Assembly: GCF_002994745.2 (NCBI RefSeq)
Contig: NC_037090.1
Span: 15,426,001-15,490,000 of the forward strand
From: Rosa chinensis
Lineage: Eukaryota > Streptophyta > Magnoliopsida > Rosales > Rosaceae
Length of the DNA: 64,000 nucleotides
Direction: 5' to 3'
Part shown: in pieces, positions 23,273-34,139 of the stretch
Numbering within the stretch: position 1 is the first letter of the stretch
Layout: each line of letters opens with the position of its first letter
Position numbers and translations under genes: made by a program
Notes under the pieces: model-generated
What the model saw: only the letters and a program-made list of their open reading frames with translations
What the model was told of the DNA's origin: nothing
Databases searched by the model: none

Positions 23273-23377
23273 GAACGAGTGAGCAGATCTCCACCGTTGG
23301 ATCGACGATCTCTGAGATTAAATCTACGCGTTGGATTAAAGTCACCCGAAAACACGGAAAAGCTGTTGGCTCGTGAA

Positions 23378-23680
23378 GGACACGTGGGGGAACCAAACTG
23401 ATCTCGAGGAGCTGTGACAGATAAGCTACAGCCGAAAGCAGGTTTAATTGCCGTGAATCAAGGAAAAGAAAGGACGCGTGGGGGAATCAAACGAATCTCG
23501 AGGATCCGTGACAGACAAGCTATAGCCGAAAGCATGCCATAAATCCAGGAAAAGAAAGGACGCGTGGGGGAATCAAACGAATCTCGAGGATCCGTGACAG
23601 ACAAGCTATAGCCGAAAGCATGCCATAAATCCAGGAAAAGAAAGGAATATTTACACGTGGGGGAGTTTCTTGGGCCGAGA
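23378..23680. repeat. 86-bp tandem repeats upstream of the homeobox gene
   Basis: Two copies identical by eye lie at 23472-23557 and 23558-23643. A diverged 94-bp copy precedes them (from 23378) and a partial one follows (from 23644). Each begins near a CACGTGGGGG or CGCGTGGGGG box; the CACGTG forms are G-box cores. Position and content suggest an upstream regulatory repeat. Confidence 0.85.
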
Positions 23681-23842
23681 ACTATCATAACTCTTCTCCT
23701 TCCCGGAGAAGCTTTGTTAAAACCGTGTGCCTGTTGAGATTTCTACCCTATTTTGTGCTTTACATATACATCCTTTTTTGTCTCCTCCAGATTTTACTAA
23801 GGTTTGTCTAAGCGTGCAGTTTCAAATTCCTTCTACTTCCTC

Positions 23843-24373
23843 ATGGCTCGAACCAAGGTTACCCCTCGCAGGGGCGTCAATCAATGCCGTGTTCTCTCTT
23901 TGGAAGAAGAAGGTCATCAAGCGGCCACTAGAGCTGGGCTTACTCGTCCATGGGACCATCGTCCTATCCGTGAGCGTACCTGCAGTCCCCCTCCTCTGCC
24001 TCGTCGCTCTCCCAGACTGCATCCCGGAGAGTCTTCTTCCTCACCAGCTGCTCGTGCTCCTCGCCCTATGGCCACCCTGGAAAGCTTGTCGGATTCGATT
24101 GATGATTTGCGTTCCTCTCTCCGCGATGGTATCATGGTGACAGATTGGAGAGTCAATTGCATGATCGATTACATCTCTGAGATGAACTGCTCTTTGATCC
24201 GCTGTCACACTGCAATAAACAAGCTTGCTCAGGAAGTCAATAACTTGCAGAGTTATCCTCCTGGGTTTCCTCGCAAGGACACTACTGCATCACACCATGA
24301 GAACCCTCCTCAGGAAGCTGAAACCAGCAAGAGGGCTGCCACTCTCCCGCATACCGCTCCTCCAAAGGAGTAA
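23843..24373 (+). CDS. Small ORF of the retrotransposon, unknown function (MARTK ORF)
   Basis: A 176-residue frame starting MARTKVTPRRGVNQ. The N-terminal half is rich in Arg, Pro and Ser (PPPLPRRSPRLHPGESSSS). The middle is a possibly helical segment (LESLSDSIDDLRSSLRDG, MIDYISEMNCSLIRCHTAIN) and the tail is hydrophilic. I do not recognise a domain; it has no zinc knuckle or protease motif. The basic start could suit a nucleic-acid-binding or gag-like role, which is speculation. The 3' half survives in internal regions 2 and 3 as an 89-codon frame. Confidence 0.5.
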   Translation: MARTKVTPRRGVNQCRVLSLEEEGHQAATRAGLTRPWDHRPIRERTCSPPPLPRRSPRLHPGESSSSPAARAPRPMATLESLSDSIDDLRSSLRDGIMVTDWRVNCMIDYISEMNCSLIRCHTAINKLAQEVNNLQSYPPGFPRKDTTASHHENPPQEAETSKRAATLPHTAPPKE

Positions 24374-24844
24374 ATGGAGGTACAAGTCTAGGCTGAGAGA
24401 CTTTAAACATTAAGCGCTGCATGGGAGGCAACCCATTTCAACCGTATCTGTGGAGGAGCCATCAAACGCAGATTTGCTTTCTTGAACTCTTCCTTCTATT
24501 TTATTTTCATGAATTTTAAGTTGTTTTAGGTTTCGTTGTGTTAACTTTCTCTTCTATGCTTGATTTATGCTTTGCATGATTTATATTTGTTTGTACATTG
24601 AGGACACTGCATGAATTAAGTATGGGAGAAGTGTTATTGCTTTATTGTGTGTTTAGTAGTTAGTATATAAAAAAAAATGAAAAATAGTTGATGTTGGATT
24701 GTGTTTTTATTGTGTTTTTAGTTGATGTTGTGATACACTAAGGTATATTGGATTAAACATAGTCTTGAAAAAGGGTAGCTGTTTCAGTCCCATTGCACAT
24801 CAAGACTCCCTGTTCCCGTACCTAAGTGTTGAAATTAAATTAAA

Positions 24845-24883
<39 letters not shown>

Positions 24884-26391
24884 TTGGTTTTAGAGTGTTT
24901 TTGTTTGTGTGTTTGAGTCTTAGGATGCTCCTAACGTCTAGGATGAACATGTCTCCGAATTCATGGCTGAAGGTTTTCACAATAGAAATAGGACTTAATT
25001 GAATTCTGTGGTTAATCGACATTGTGATGCTTGTATGAAGATTTGAGATAAGATTGTAACTTGGTTCATTAAGCATGCTAGGATTAAGTCTGATTCATTT
25101 GACCCAAGTGAGCTGTTGAGCTAAAATACTTTCTTTTCGAGTGCTTATTGATAAATTCAGAATTTCATGGCTGTATTTGCAAAACCTCATCATTCTTTTG
25201 AAAATCCAATGATCATGTGCCATAGATTTTAATGGACTAGAGAGTACTAGAACTCGGCTGTTGTGACTGTCAAAACTTGTATGCCATAATATGCACTGAT
25301 CCTGGATAGGATAGAAGGCATTAGGGTAACCACCATAGCCAAACAAGCATGTATCCCCAATTGTGCCCGTCGTGGGACTCCTTAGAATGAACCCCTTTGA
25401 GCCTACGTTGAAAACCTTTGTTTCATCACCCTCACTACCCTACCATGAGCTTAGTACAGGATATCTCTACCCTTGTCTTAAGGACTTAGTAGAGCATGAC
25501 ATAGTATGTAGGGGTGACGATGAAAGACAAGTATGGGGTGGGAAAAATCCAAGAAAAAAAAAATTTTGCCTTGAAAAAAAGAAAAAAAGAAAGAAAAGCG
25601 GCAAAAGAGAAGAAAAATTGAAAAGAAAACTCTTGGGAAAATGTTGAAGTGTGGTTTTGGACTTGCAAATGTGTAGAAGGCTCAAAGTTGAAAATTATGC
25701 CTTTGTCCATTCCCATGTTGGTTAGAGTGAAGGTTTGGCCCAAAACAATTATATTTGGTCTACAAAAATGATGACATAAGGTGGTCCTTATATGCTCTGC
25801 TAGGTCCTTAGGATTTTTTTGTATCCTTAATCTTCATTTCGAAAACCCTAGCTTAGCCCTATTACAACCTGTTTTAAGTGCTGACTTGATCCTTGAGATG
25901 GGCAGTCTTTGGTTAGTGGAGTCAGTTACGCAGTCGAGCTTATGGTTTAGGTCCATTTGTGCACTTAGTCATTTCATGAGGTCTTTAAAAATTCTTCACA
26001 AAATGTGTTTATTGATGAAATATGCAAGCTGTTTGTTGCCTTACAATTTGTTCTCTTGCATATACTTGAGTGTGAAGCTTTTAAGCATAGCCATTTCTGA
26101 GAGAAAAATCGAGAGTATGCCCTGTAAGTTTGGATTGGACTTGTTCGAAACATGCTATCATTCACTGTATAACTTAAGTTCTCCATATCTTGCTTAGTCA
26201 TATGAATGTCACAGGTTTATTAACCATGGAATTATCTTTGTGATTTTGATTAAGTGTTTAACGTGAAAGCCATGAGTTTGGAGTCTCTGAGACAACAGTT
26301 AGGAGCAATAGAGTCATTTACTTGCCTTTTGTCAAGTCTTTGTTCTGTTTTGGATTTTTTTTGTTTTGTTTTGCTAAGGGACTAGCAAAAG

Positions 26392-26408
26392 CTAAGTGTG
26401 GGGGAATT
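26392..26408 (+). other. Polypurine tract before LTR 2
   Basis: TAAGTGTGGGGGAATT directly before the TGATAGG start of LTR 2, the expected plus-strand priming site. The same sequence precedes LTR 3 (ending 31034) and LTR 4 (ending 35667). Confidence 0.8.
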
Positions 26409-28572
26409 TGATAGGAGCATTTTAATGTGATATTTTAATAGTTAATTCCTCACATTTTGCTTAGTTAATTCCTTAACTGAATCGATTTTAATTCAATTTC
26501 TATTTTTAGGTACATTGGAGTAAATGAAGGTGAAATGAGCGTTAGGTCCATAATTACCTAGAAATGATGGAGAAGAATGAAAATGCACTAAAAAGTCAAC
26601 CTTGAATATTTTCTTACTCCGGCTAGGAGAATCAGAGCCAAGCAAGGAAGAAGGAGCGGCCGCCTGACCAAATGAACTTCAAATGAGCTGAAACCTTCCA
26701 GATCCATTCTAGACACCCAAAGGATCATTTCTTATGAAGAGTGCCAGAGAAAAATATGAGTGGAAGGCCTTCAAACAATCAGCCCAATTTTCTATAGAAG
26801 CAAAACCGGAAAACTGGACCTGTAAGAGGTCCAGCAGCATTTCCGGCCCAACCACATGGATTGAAGCTCTGAAAATTTGTCAGGATGATCTACACTCATA
26901 GTGGAACATTTCATATGAAGAAGTCAAAGGCATATAATGAAGTCTTGTTGGAGAAATAATTGAAGGAATAAAGGGGAAGAAACTGACCTGAAAACAGCTC
27001 AACACCACATATTCATGTTTCCCACCCACATGAAGAAAGCTAGATGCTTTTCTCTTTTTCCTTGGATATATTTTTTCTACAATCTCTTTAATAGATCATC
27101 ATCACTTCCATGTTGCTGCACCTTCATGCTTTGCTTTCATTTCATCATTTCTCTTTCTTTTCCATATTTTACAAATCACTTTCATACTCCACTTTCATTA
27201 TTTTTCTTCCACTCATCATTTCACTCTTCTTTTTCTTCCCTATATAAACACCTTCTCCTCTCATTCTAAAACAAATTCCTTCATCCATCTCATCTTCTTT
27301 GTCTCTCCATTTCCTTTCCATTTTCCCAAAATTCCTTCATCCATCTCATCTTCTTTGTCTCTCCATTTCCTTTCCATTTTCCCAAAATTCCTTCATCCAT
27401 TCCATCTTCTTTATCTCACCATTTCCTTTCCATTTTCCTTCTCCATTCTCTAGTTGCAAAGTTCTGCGTTTTCAAGCAAGGAGAGGAAGAAGAAAAAGGA
27501 GCCGTGAAGATCATATCCTCCATCATCCACCTTGAAGGCTTGCTTCCAAGATTCAAGATCCAACCATCTAGCTCTCCATCTCCATCTCCCCTCACGGTGT
27601 AATTCATTCTTTTTCCTTGTAATGATCTTTTGTTTTCCTTGTTTGAATTCATATGAACTTGTTTCTAGTTAACAATAATGTTTAGGGTAAAGTTTAAACC
27701 CAACTTCTATGTTTAAATAAAGAATTTCGATTCTTATGTTGTGATTCCAAAGTTGCTTATGTGTGATTGTTCGATTGAATTTGCTTGATAGAAAACTTTT
27801 ATATGTTTATCTTATTTGGGTCGACACTTATAAGATTTGCATGTAATTGGTGCTAGGTTTAAGAACATGAAATCGACTTTTCGTTTTGTGTAAACTTGAA
27901 TCAAAGTAATAAAGGTTTTGGACAAAAATCGAATTCAATTGAAGAGGATTGCAATTAGGTGAACTTATTCATACTAAGTTGTACACTTGAGTTGATAGCC
28001 TTTCTCTATGTGTAATGCGTTAAACATGACATGATTGACTAGCTTTCTAGGGTTTGATTGCATGTTTAATAGGATTAATCTAGGTGCTTTCGCTTAGATT
28101 AATTAGCATTGAAAAGTAAAATATGGGAAATCGTTTGCTTTCGAATGTTTCACATGATCAACTCCATTCACATGACTTGGAAGAACAATGTAGGGTTAAT
28201 TCGAATTCAATGATAAACTTGGGTTTAATCTTTGTTTCTTATGTTTCATTCTTGTACATGTGTTTTTATATTTTCTTTATCTTAATTTTCAATTCTATAA
28301 TTCTTAAACCCCCTCCCTTTTTATTTTGTTACTTGTATATATTTCTATTCTTTACTTTATTTTTGTAAATAATACTTTATTATTTTAATTCTTTATTTGT
28401 TTATACAATTGTATATATTTATTCTTTATTTTATTTCTGTAAATAATACTTTTCTTTATTTGTTTCACAATTACAAGTGTACCCTCAATCCCCGGATAGA
28501 ACGATCCCTATTTGCTTATACTACTAACGATATTTTCAGGGTTAAATTGCGCGCTTCCCAAAAGCGGCATCA
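26409..28572 (+). repeat. LTR 2 of the array
   Basis: 2164 bp, TGATAGG start and GGCATCA end. It acts as the 3' LTR of the long unit and as the 5' LTR of the first short unit. Shares the C5 tract near 28310 with LTR 3, whereas LTRs 1 and 4 have C6. Confidence 0.95.
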
Positions 28573-29477
28573 ATTTTTGGCGCCGTTGCCGGGAATGAAA
28601 ATCACTTGTTAAATTGTGTCATTTATTGTATATATTTGTTGTATATAATTGTTTAAACTTAGTTTTAAATATTATTTATATTATTGAACATGAATTTAAA
28701 TATTATTTATATTATTGAACATGAATTTCGATTCTTATGTTGCGTTCCTCTCTCCGCGATGGTATCATGGTGACAGATTGGAGAGTCAATTGCATGATCG
28801 ATTACATCTCTGAGATGAACTGCTCTTTGATCCGCTGTCACACTGCAATAAACAAGCTTGCTCAGGAAGTCAATAACTTGCAGAGTTATCCTCCTGGGTT
28901 TCCTCGCAAGGACACTACTGCATCACACCATGAGAACCCTCCTCAGGAAGCTGAAACCAGCAAGAGGGCTGCCACTCGCCCGCATACCGCTCCTCCAAAG
29001 GAGTAAATGGAGGTACAAGTCTAGGCTGAGAGACTTTAAACATTAAGCGCTGCATGGGAGGCAACCCATTTCAACCGTATCTGTGGAGGAGCCATCAAAC
29101 GCAGATTTGCTTTCTTGAACTCTTCCTTCTATTTTATTTTCATGAATTTTAAGTTGTTTTAGGTTTCGTTGTGTTAACTTTCTCTTCTATGCTTGATTTA
29201 TGCTTTGCATGATTTATATTTGTTTGTACATTGAGGACACTGCATGAATTAAGTATGGGAGAAGTGTTATTGCTTTATTGTGTGTTTAGTAGTTAGTATA
29301 TAAAAAAAAATGAAAAATAGTTGATGTTGGATTGTGTTTTTATTGTGTTTTTAGTTGATGTTGTGATACACTAAGGTATATTGGATTAAACATAGTCTTG
29401 AAAAAGGGTAGCTGTTTCAGTCCCATTGCACATCAAGACTCCCTGTTCCCGTACCTAAGTGTTGAAATTAAATTAAA

Positions 29478-29508
<31 letters not shown>

Positions 29509-31034
29509 TTGTTGGTTTTAGAGTGTTTTTGTTTGTGTGTTTGAGTCTTAGGATGCTCCTAACGTCTAGGATGAACATGTCTCCGAATTCATGGCTGAAG
29601 GTTTTCACAATAGAAATAGGACTTAATTGAATTCTGTGGTTAATCGACATTGTGATGCTTGTATGAAGATTTGAGATAAGATTGTAACTTGGTTCATTAA
29701 GCATGCTAGGATTAAGTCTGATTCATTTGACCCAAGTGAGCTGTTGAGCTAAAATACTTTCTTTTCGAGTGCTTATTGATAAATTCAGAATTTCATGGCT
29801 GTATTTGCAAAACCTCATCATTCTTTTGAAATCCAATGATCATGTGCCATAGATTTTAATGGACTAGAGAGTACTAGAACTCGGCTGTTGTGACTGTCAA
29901 AACTTGTATGCCATAATATGCACTGATCCTGGATAGGATAGAAGGCATTAGGGTAACCACCATAGCCAAACAAGCATGTATCCCCAATTGTGCCCGTCGT
30001 GGGACTCCTTAGAATGAACCCCTTTGAGCCTACGTTGAAAACCTTTGTTTCATCACCCTCACTACCCTACCATGAGCTTAGTACAGGATATCTCTACCCT
30101 TGTCTTAAGGACTTAGTAGAGCATGACATAGTATGTAGGGGTGACGATGAAAGACAAGTATGGGGTGGGAAAAATCCAAGAAAAAAAAAATTTTGCCTTG
30201 AAAAAAAGAAAAAAAGAAAGAAAAGCGGCAAAAGAGAAGAAAAATTGAAAAGAAAACTCTTGGGAAAATGTTGAAGTGTGGTTTTGGACTTGCAAATGTG
30301 TAGAAGGCTCAAAGTTGAAAATTATGCCTTTGTCCATTCCCATGTTGGTTAGAGTGAAGGTTTGGCCCAAAACAATTATATTTGGTCTACAAAAATGATG
30401 ACATAAGGTGGTCCTTATATGCTCTGCTAGGTCCTTAGGATTTTTTGTATCCTTAATCTTCATTTCGAAAACCCTAGCTTAGCCCTATTACAACCTGTTT
30501 TAAGTGCTGACTTGATCCTTGAGATGGGCAGTCTTTGGTTAGTGGAGTCAGTTACGCAGTCGAGCTTATGGTTTAGGTCCATTTGTGCACTTAGTCATTT
30601 CATGAGGTCTTTAAAAATTCTTCACAAAATGTGTTTATTGATGAAATATGCAAGCTGTTTGTTGCCTTACAATTTGTTCTCTTGCATATACTTGAGTGTG
30701 AAGCTTTTAAGCATAGCCATTTCTGAGAGAAAAATCGAGAGTATGCCCTGTAAGTTTGGATTGGACTTGTTCGAAACATGCTATCATTCACTGTATAACT
30801 TAAGTTCTCCATATCTTGCTTAGTCATATGAATGTCACAGGTTTATTAACCATGGAATTATCTTTGTGATTTTGATTAAGTGTTTAACGTGAAAGCCATG
30901 AGTTTGGAGTCTCTGAGACAACAGTTAGGAGCAATAGAGTCATTTACTTGCCTTTTGTCAAGTCTTTGTTCTGTTTTGGATTTTTTTTGTTTTGTTTTGC
31001 TAAGGGACTAGCAAAAGCTAAGTGTGGGGGAATT
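28573..31034 (+). mobile_element. Short internal region 2 (deleted form)
   Basis: About 2.46 kb. After the primer site and roughly 110 bases, a 31-bp AT-rich block is duplicated (28662-28730). Then GAATTTCGATTCTTATGTTG, a stretch found in the LTR, leads straight into the 3' part of the MARTK ORF. The homeobox gene, the 86-bp repeats and the ORF start are absent. The rest is colinear with region 1. Confidence 0.92.
28737..29006 (+). pseudogene. Truncated MARTK ORF, copy 2
   Basis: 89 codons beginning MLRSSLRDG. The ATG comes from the LTR-derived filler at the deletion junction, and from LRSSLRDG on the frame equals residues about 89-176 of the full ORF with one Leu-to-Arg change. Whether it is translated is unknown. 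Confidence 0.5.
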
Positions 31035-33198
31035 TGATAGGAGCATTTTAATGTGATATTTTAATAGTTAATTCCTCACATTTTGCTTAGTTAATTCCTT
31101 AACTGAATCGATTTTAATTCAATTTCTATTTTTAGGTACATTGGAGTAAATGAAGGTGAAATGAGCGTTAGGTCCATAATTACCTAGAAATGATGGAGAA
31201 GAATGAAAATGCACTAAAAAGTCAACCTTGAATATTTTCTTACTCCGGCTAGGAGAATCAGAGCCAAGCAAGGAAGAAGGAGCGGCCGCCTGACCAAATG
31301 AACTTCAAATGAGCTGAAACCTTCCAGATCCATTCTAGACACCCAAAGGATCATTTCTTATGAAGAGTGCCAGAGAAAAATATGAGTGGAAGGCCTTCAA
31401 ACAATCAGCCCAATTTTCTATAGAAGCAAAACCGGAAAACTGGACCTGTAAGAGGTCCAGCAGCATTTCCGGCCCAACCACATGGATTGAAGCTCTAAAA
31501 ATTTGTCAGGATGATCTACACTCATAGTGGAACATTTCATATGAAGAAGTCAAAGGCATATAATGAAGTCTTGTTGGAGAAATAATTGAAGGAATAAAGG
31601 GGAAGAAACTGACCTGAAAACAGCTCAACACCACATATTCATGTTTCCCACCCACATGAAGAAAGCTAGATGCTTTTCTCTTTTCCTTGGATATATTTTT
31701 CTACAATCTCTTTAATAGATCATCATCACTTCCATGTTGCTGCACCTTCATGCTTTGCTTTCATTTCATCATTTCTCTTTCTTTTCCATATTTTACAAAT
31801 CACTTTCATACTCCACTTTCATTATTTTTCTTCCACTCATCATTTCACTCTTCTTTTTCTTCCCTATATAAACACCTTCTCCTCTCATTCTAAAACAAAT
31901 TCCTTCATCCATCTCATCTTCTTTGTCTCTCCATTTCCTTTCCATTTTCCCAAAAATTCCTTCATCCATCTCATCTTCTTTGTCTCTCCATTTCCTTTCC
32001 ATTTTCCCAAAAATTCCTTCATCCATTCCATCTTCTTTATCTCACCATTTCCTTTCCATTTTCCTTCTCCATTCTCTAGTTGCAAAGTTCTGCGTTTTCA
32101 AGCAAGGAGAGGAAGAAGAAAAAGGAGCCGTGAAGATCATATCCTCCATCATCCACCTTGAAGGCTTGCTTCCAAGATTCAAGATCCAACCATCTAGCTC
32201 TCCATCTCCATCTCCCCTCACGGTGTAATTCATTCTTTTTCCTTGTAATGATCTTTTGTTTTCCTTGTTTGAATTCATATGAACTTGTTTCTAGTTAACA
32301 ATAATGTTTAGGGTAAAGTTTAAACCCAACTTCTATGTTTAAATAAAGAATTTCGATTCTTATGTTGTGATTCCAAAGTTGCTTATGTGTGATTGTTCGA
32401 TTGAATTTGCTTGATAGAAAACTTTTATATGTTTATCTTATTTGGGTCGACACTTATAAGATTTGCATGTAATTGGTGCTAGGTTTAAGAACATGAAATC
32501 GACTTTTCGTTTTGTGTAAACTTGAATCAAAGTAATAAAGGTTTTGGACAAAAATCGAATTCAATTGAAGAGGATTGCAATTAGGTGAACTTATTCATAC
32601 TAAGTTGTACACTTGAGTTGATAGCCTTTCTCTATGTGTAATGCGTTAAACATGACATGATTGACTAGCTTTCTAGGGTTTGATTGCATGTTTAATAGGA
32701 TTAATCTAGGTGCTTTCGCTTAGATTAATTAGCATTGAAAAGTAAAATATGGGAAATCGTTTGCTTTCGAATGTTTCACATGATCAACTCCATTCACATG
32801 ACTTGGAAGAACAATGTAGGGTTAATTCGAATTCAATGATAAACTTGGGTTTAATCTTTGTTTCTTATGTTTCATTCTTGTACATGTGTTTTTATATTTT
32901 CTTTATCTTAATTTTCAATTCTATAATTCTTAAACCCCCTCCCTTTTTATTTTGTTACTTGTATATATTTCTATTCTTTACTTTATTTTTGTAAATAATA
33001 CTTTATTATTTTAATTCTTTATTTGTTTATACAATTGTATATATTTATTCTTTATTTTATTTCTGTAAATAATACTTTTCTTTATTTGTTTCACAATTAC
33101 AAGTGTACCCTCAATCCCCGGATAGAACGATCCCTATTTGCTTATACTACTAACGATATTTTCAGGGTTAAATTGCGCGCTTCCCAAAAGCGGCATCA
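31035..33198 (+). repeat. LTR 3 of the array
   Basis: 2164 bp, same boundaries as the others. It has a private G-to-A change near 31497 and two shortened T tracts near 31682 and 31699. Confidence 0.95.
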
Positions 33199-34108
33199 AT
33201 TTTTGGCGCCGTTGCCGGGGAATGAAAAATCACTTGTTAAATTGTGTCATTTATTGTATATATTTGTTGTATATAAATTGTTTAAAACTTAGTTTTAAAT
33301 ATTATTTATATTATTGAACATGAATTTAAATATTATTTATATTATTGAACATGAATTTCGATTCTTATGTTGCGTTCCTCTCTCCGCGATGGTATCATGG
33401 TGACAGATTGGAGAGTCAATTGCATGATCGATTACATCTCTGAGATGAACTGCTCTTTGATCCGCTGTCACACTGCAATAAACAAGCTTGCTCAGGAAGT
33501 CAATAACTTGCAGAGTTATCCTCCTGGGTTTCCTCGCAAGGACACTACTGCATCACACCATGAGAACCCTCCTCAGGAAGCTGAAACCAGCAAGAGGGCT
33601 GCCACTCGCCCGCATACCGCTCCTCCAAAGGAGTAAATGGAGGTACAAGTCTAGGCTGAGAGACTTTAAACATTAAGCGCTGCATGGGAGGCAACCCATT
33701 TCAACCGTATCTGTGGAGGAGCCATCAAACGCAGATTTGCTTTCTTGAACTCTTCCTTCTATTTTATTTTCATGAATTTTAAGTTGTTTTAGGTTTCGTT
33801 GTGTTAACTTTCTCTTCTATGCTTGATTTATGCTTTGCATGATTTATATTTGTTTGTACATTGAGGACACTGCATGAATTAAGTATGGGAGAAGTGTTAT
33901 TGCTTTATTGTGTGTTTAGTAGTTAGTATATAAAAAAAAAATGAAAAATAGTTGATGTTGGATTGTGTTTTTATTGTGTTTTTAGTTGATGTTGTGATAC
34001 ACTAAGGTATATTGGATTAAACATAGTCTTGAAAAAGGGTAGCTGTTTCAGTCCCATTGCACATCAAGACTCCCTGTTCCCGTACCTAAGTGTTGAAATT
34101 AAATTAAA

Positions 34109-34139
<31 letters not shown>

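Larger units (their letters stand above)
21358..26408 (+). mobile_element. Long internal region 1 of the array
   Basis: About 5.05 kb. It holds the primer site, about 1 kb of non-coding Athila-like sequence with a GGGAGGCAACCCA motif and a first purine tract near 22350, the antisense homeobox gene, 86-bp tandem repeats and the MARTK ORF. A second GGGAGGCAACCCA motif (24424-24436) comes next, then 2 kb of non-coding 3' sequence with long A tracts. The doubled GGCAACCCA-plus-purine-tract module suggests that the homeobox-to-ORF block was inserted into, or duplicated with, an older internal region. Confidence 0.88.

Noticed and set aside
25363..25685. Plus and minus frames rich in Lys or Phe in the array internal regions
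   Set aside because: They arise from long A/G tracts and repeat in every unit because the units are copies. Low complexity, no domain.
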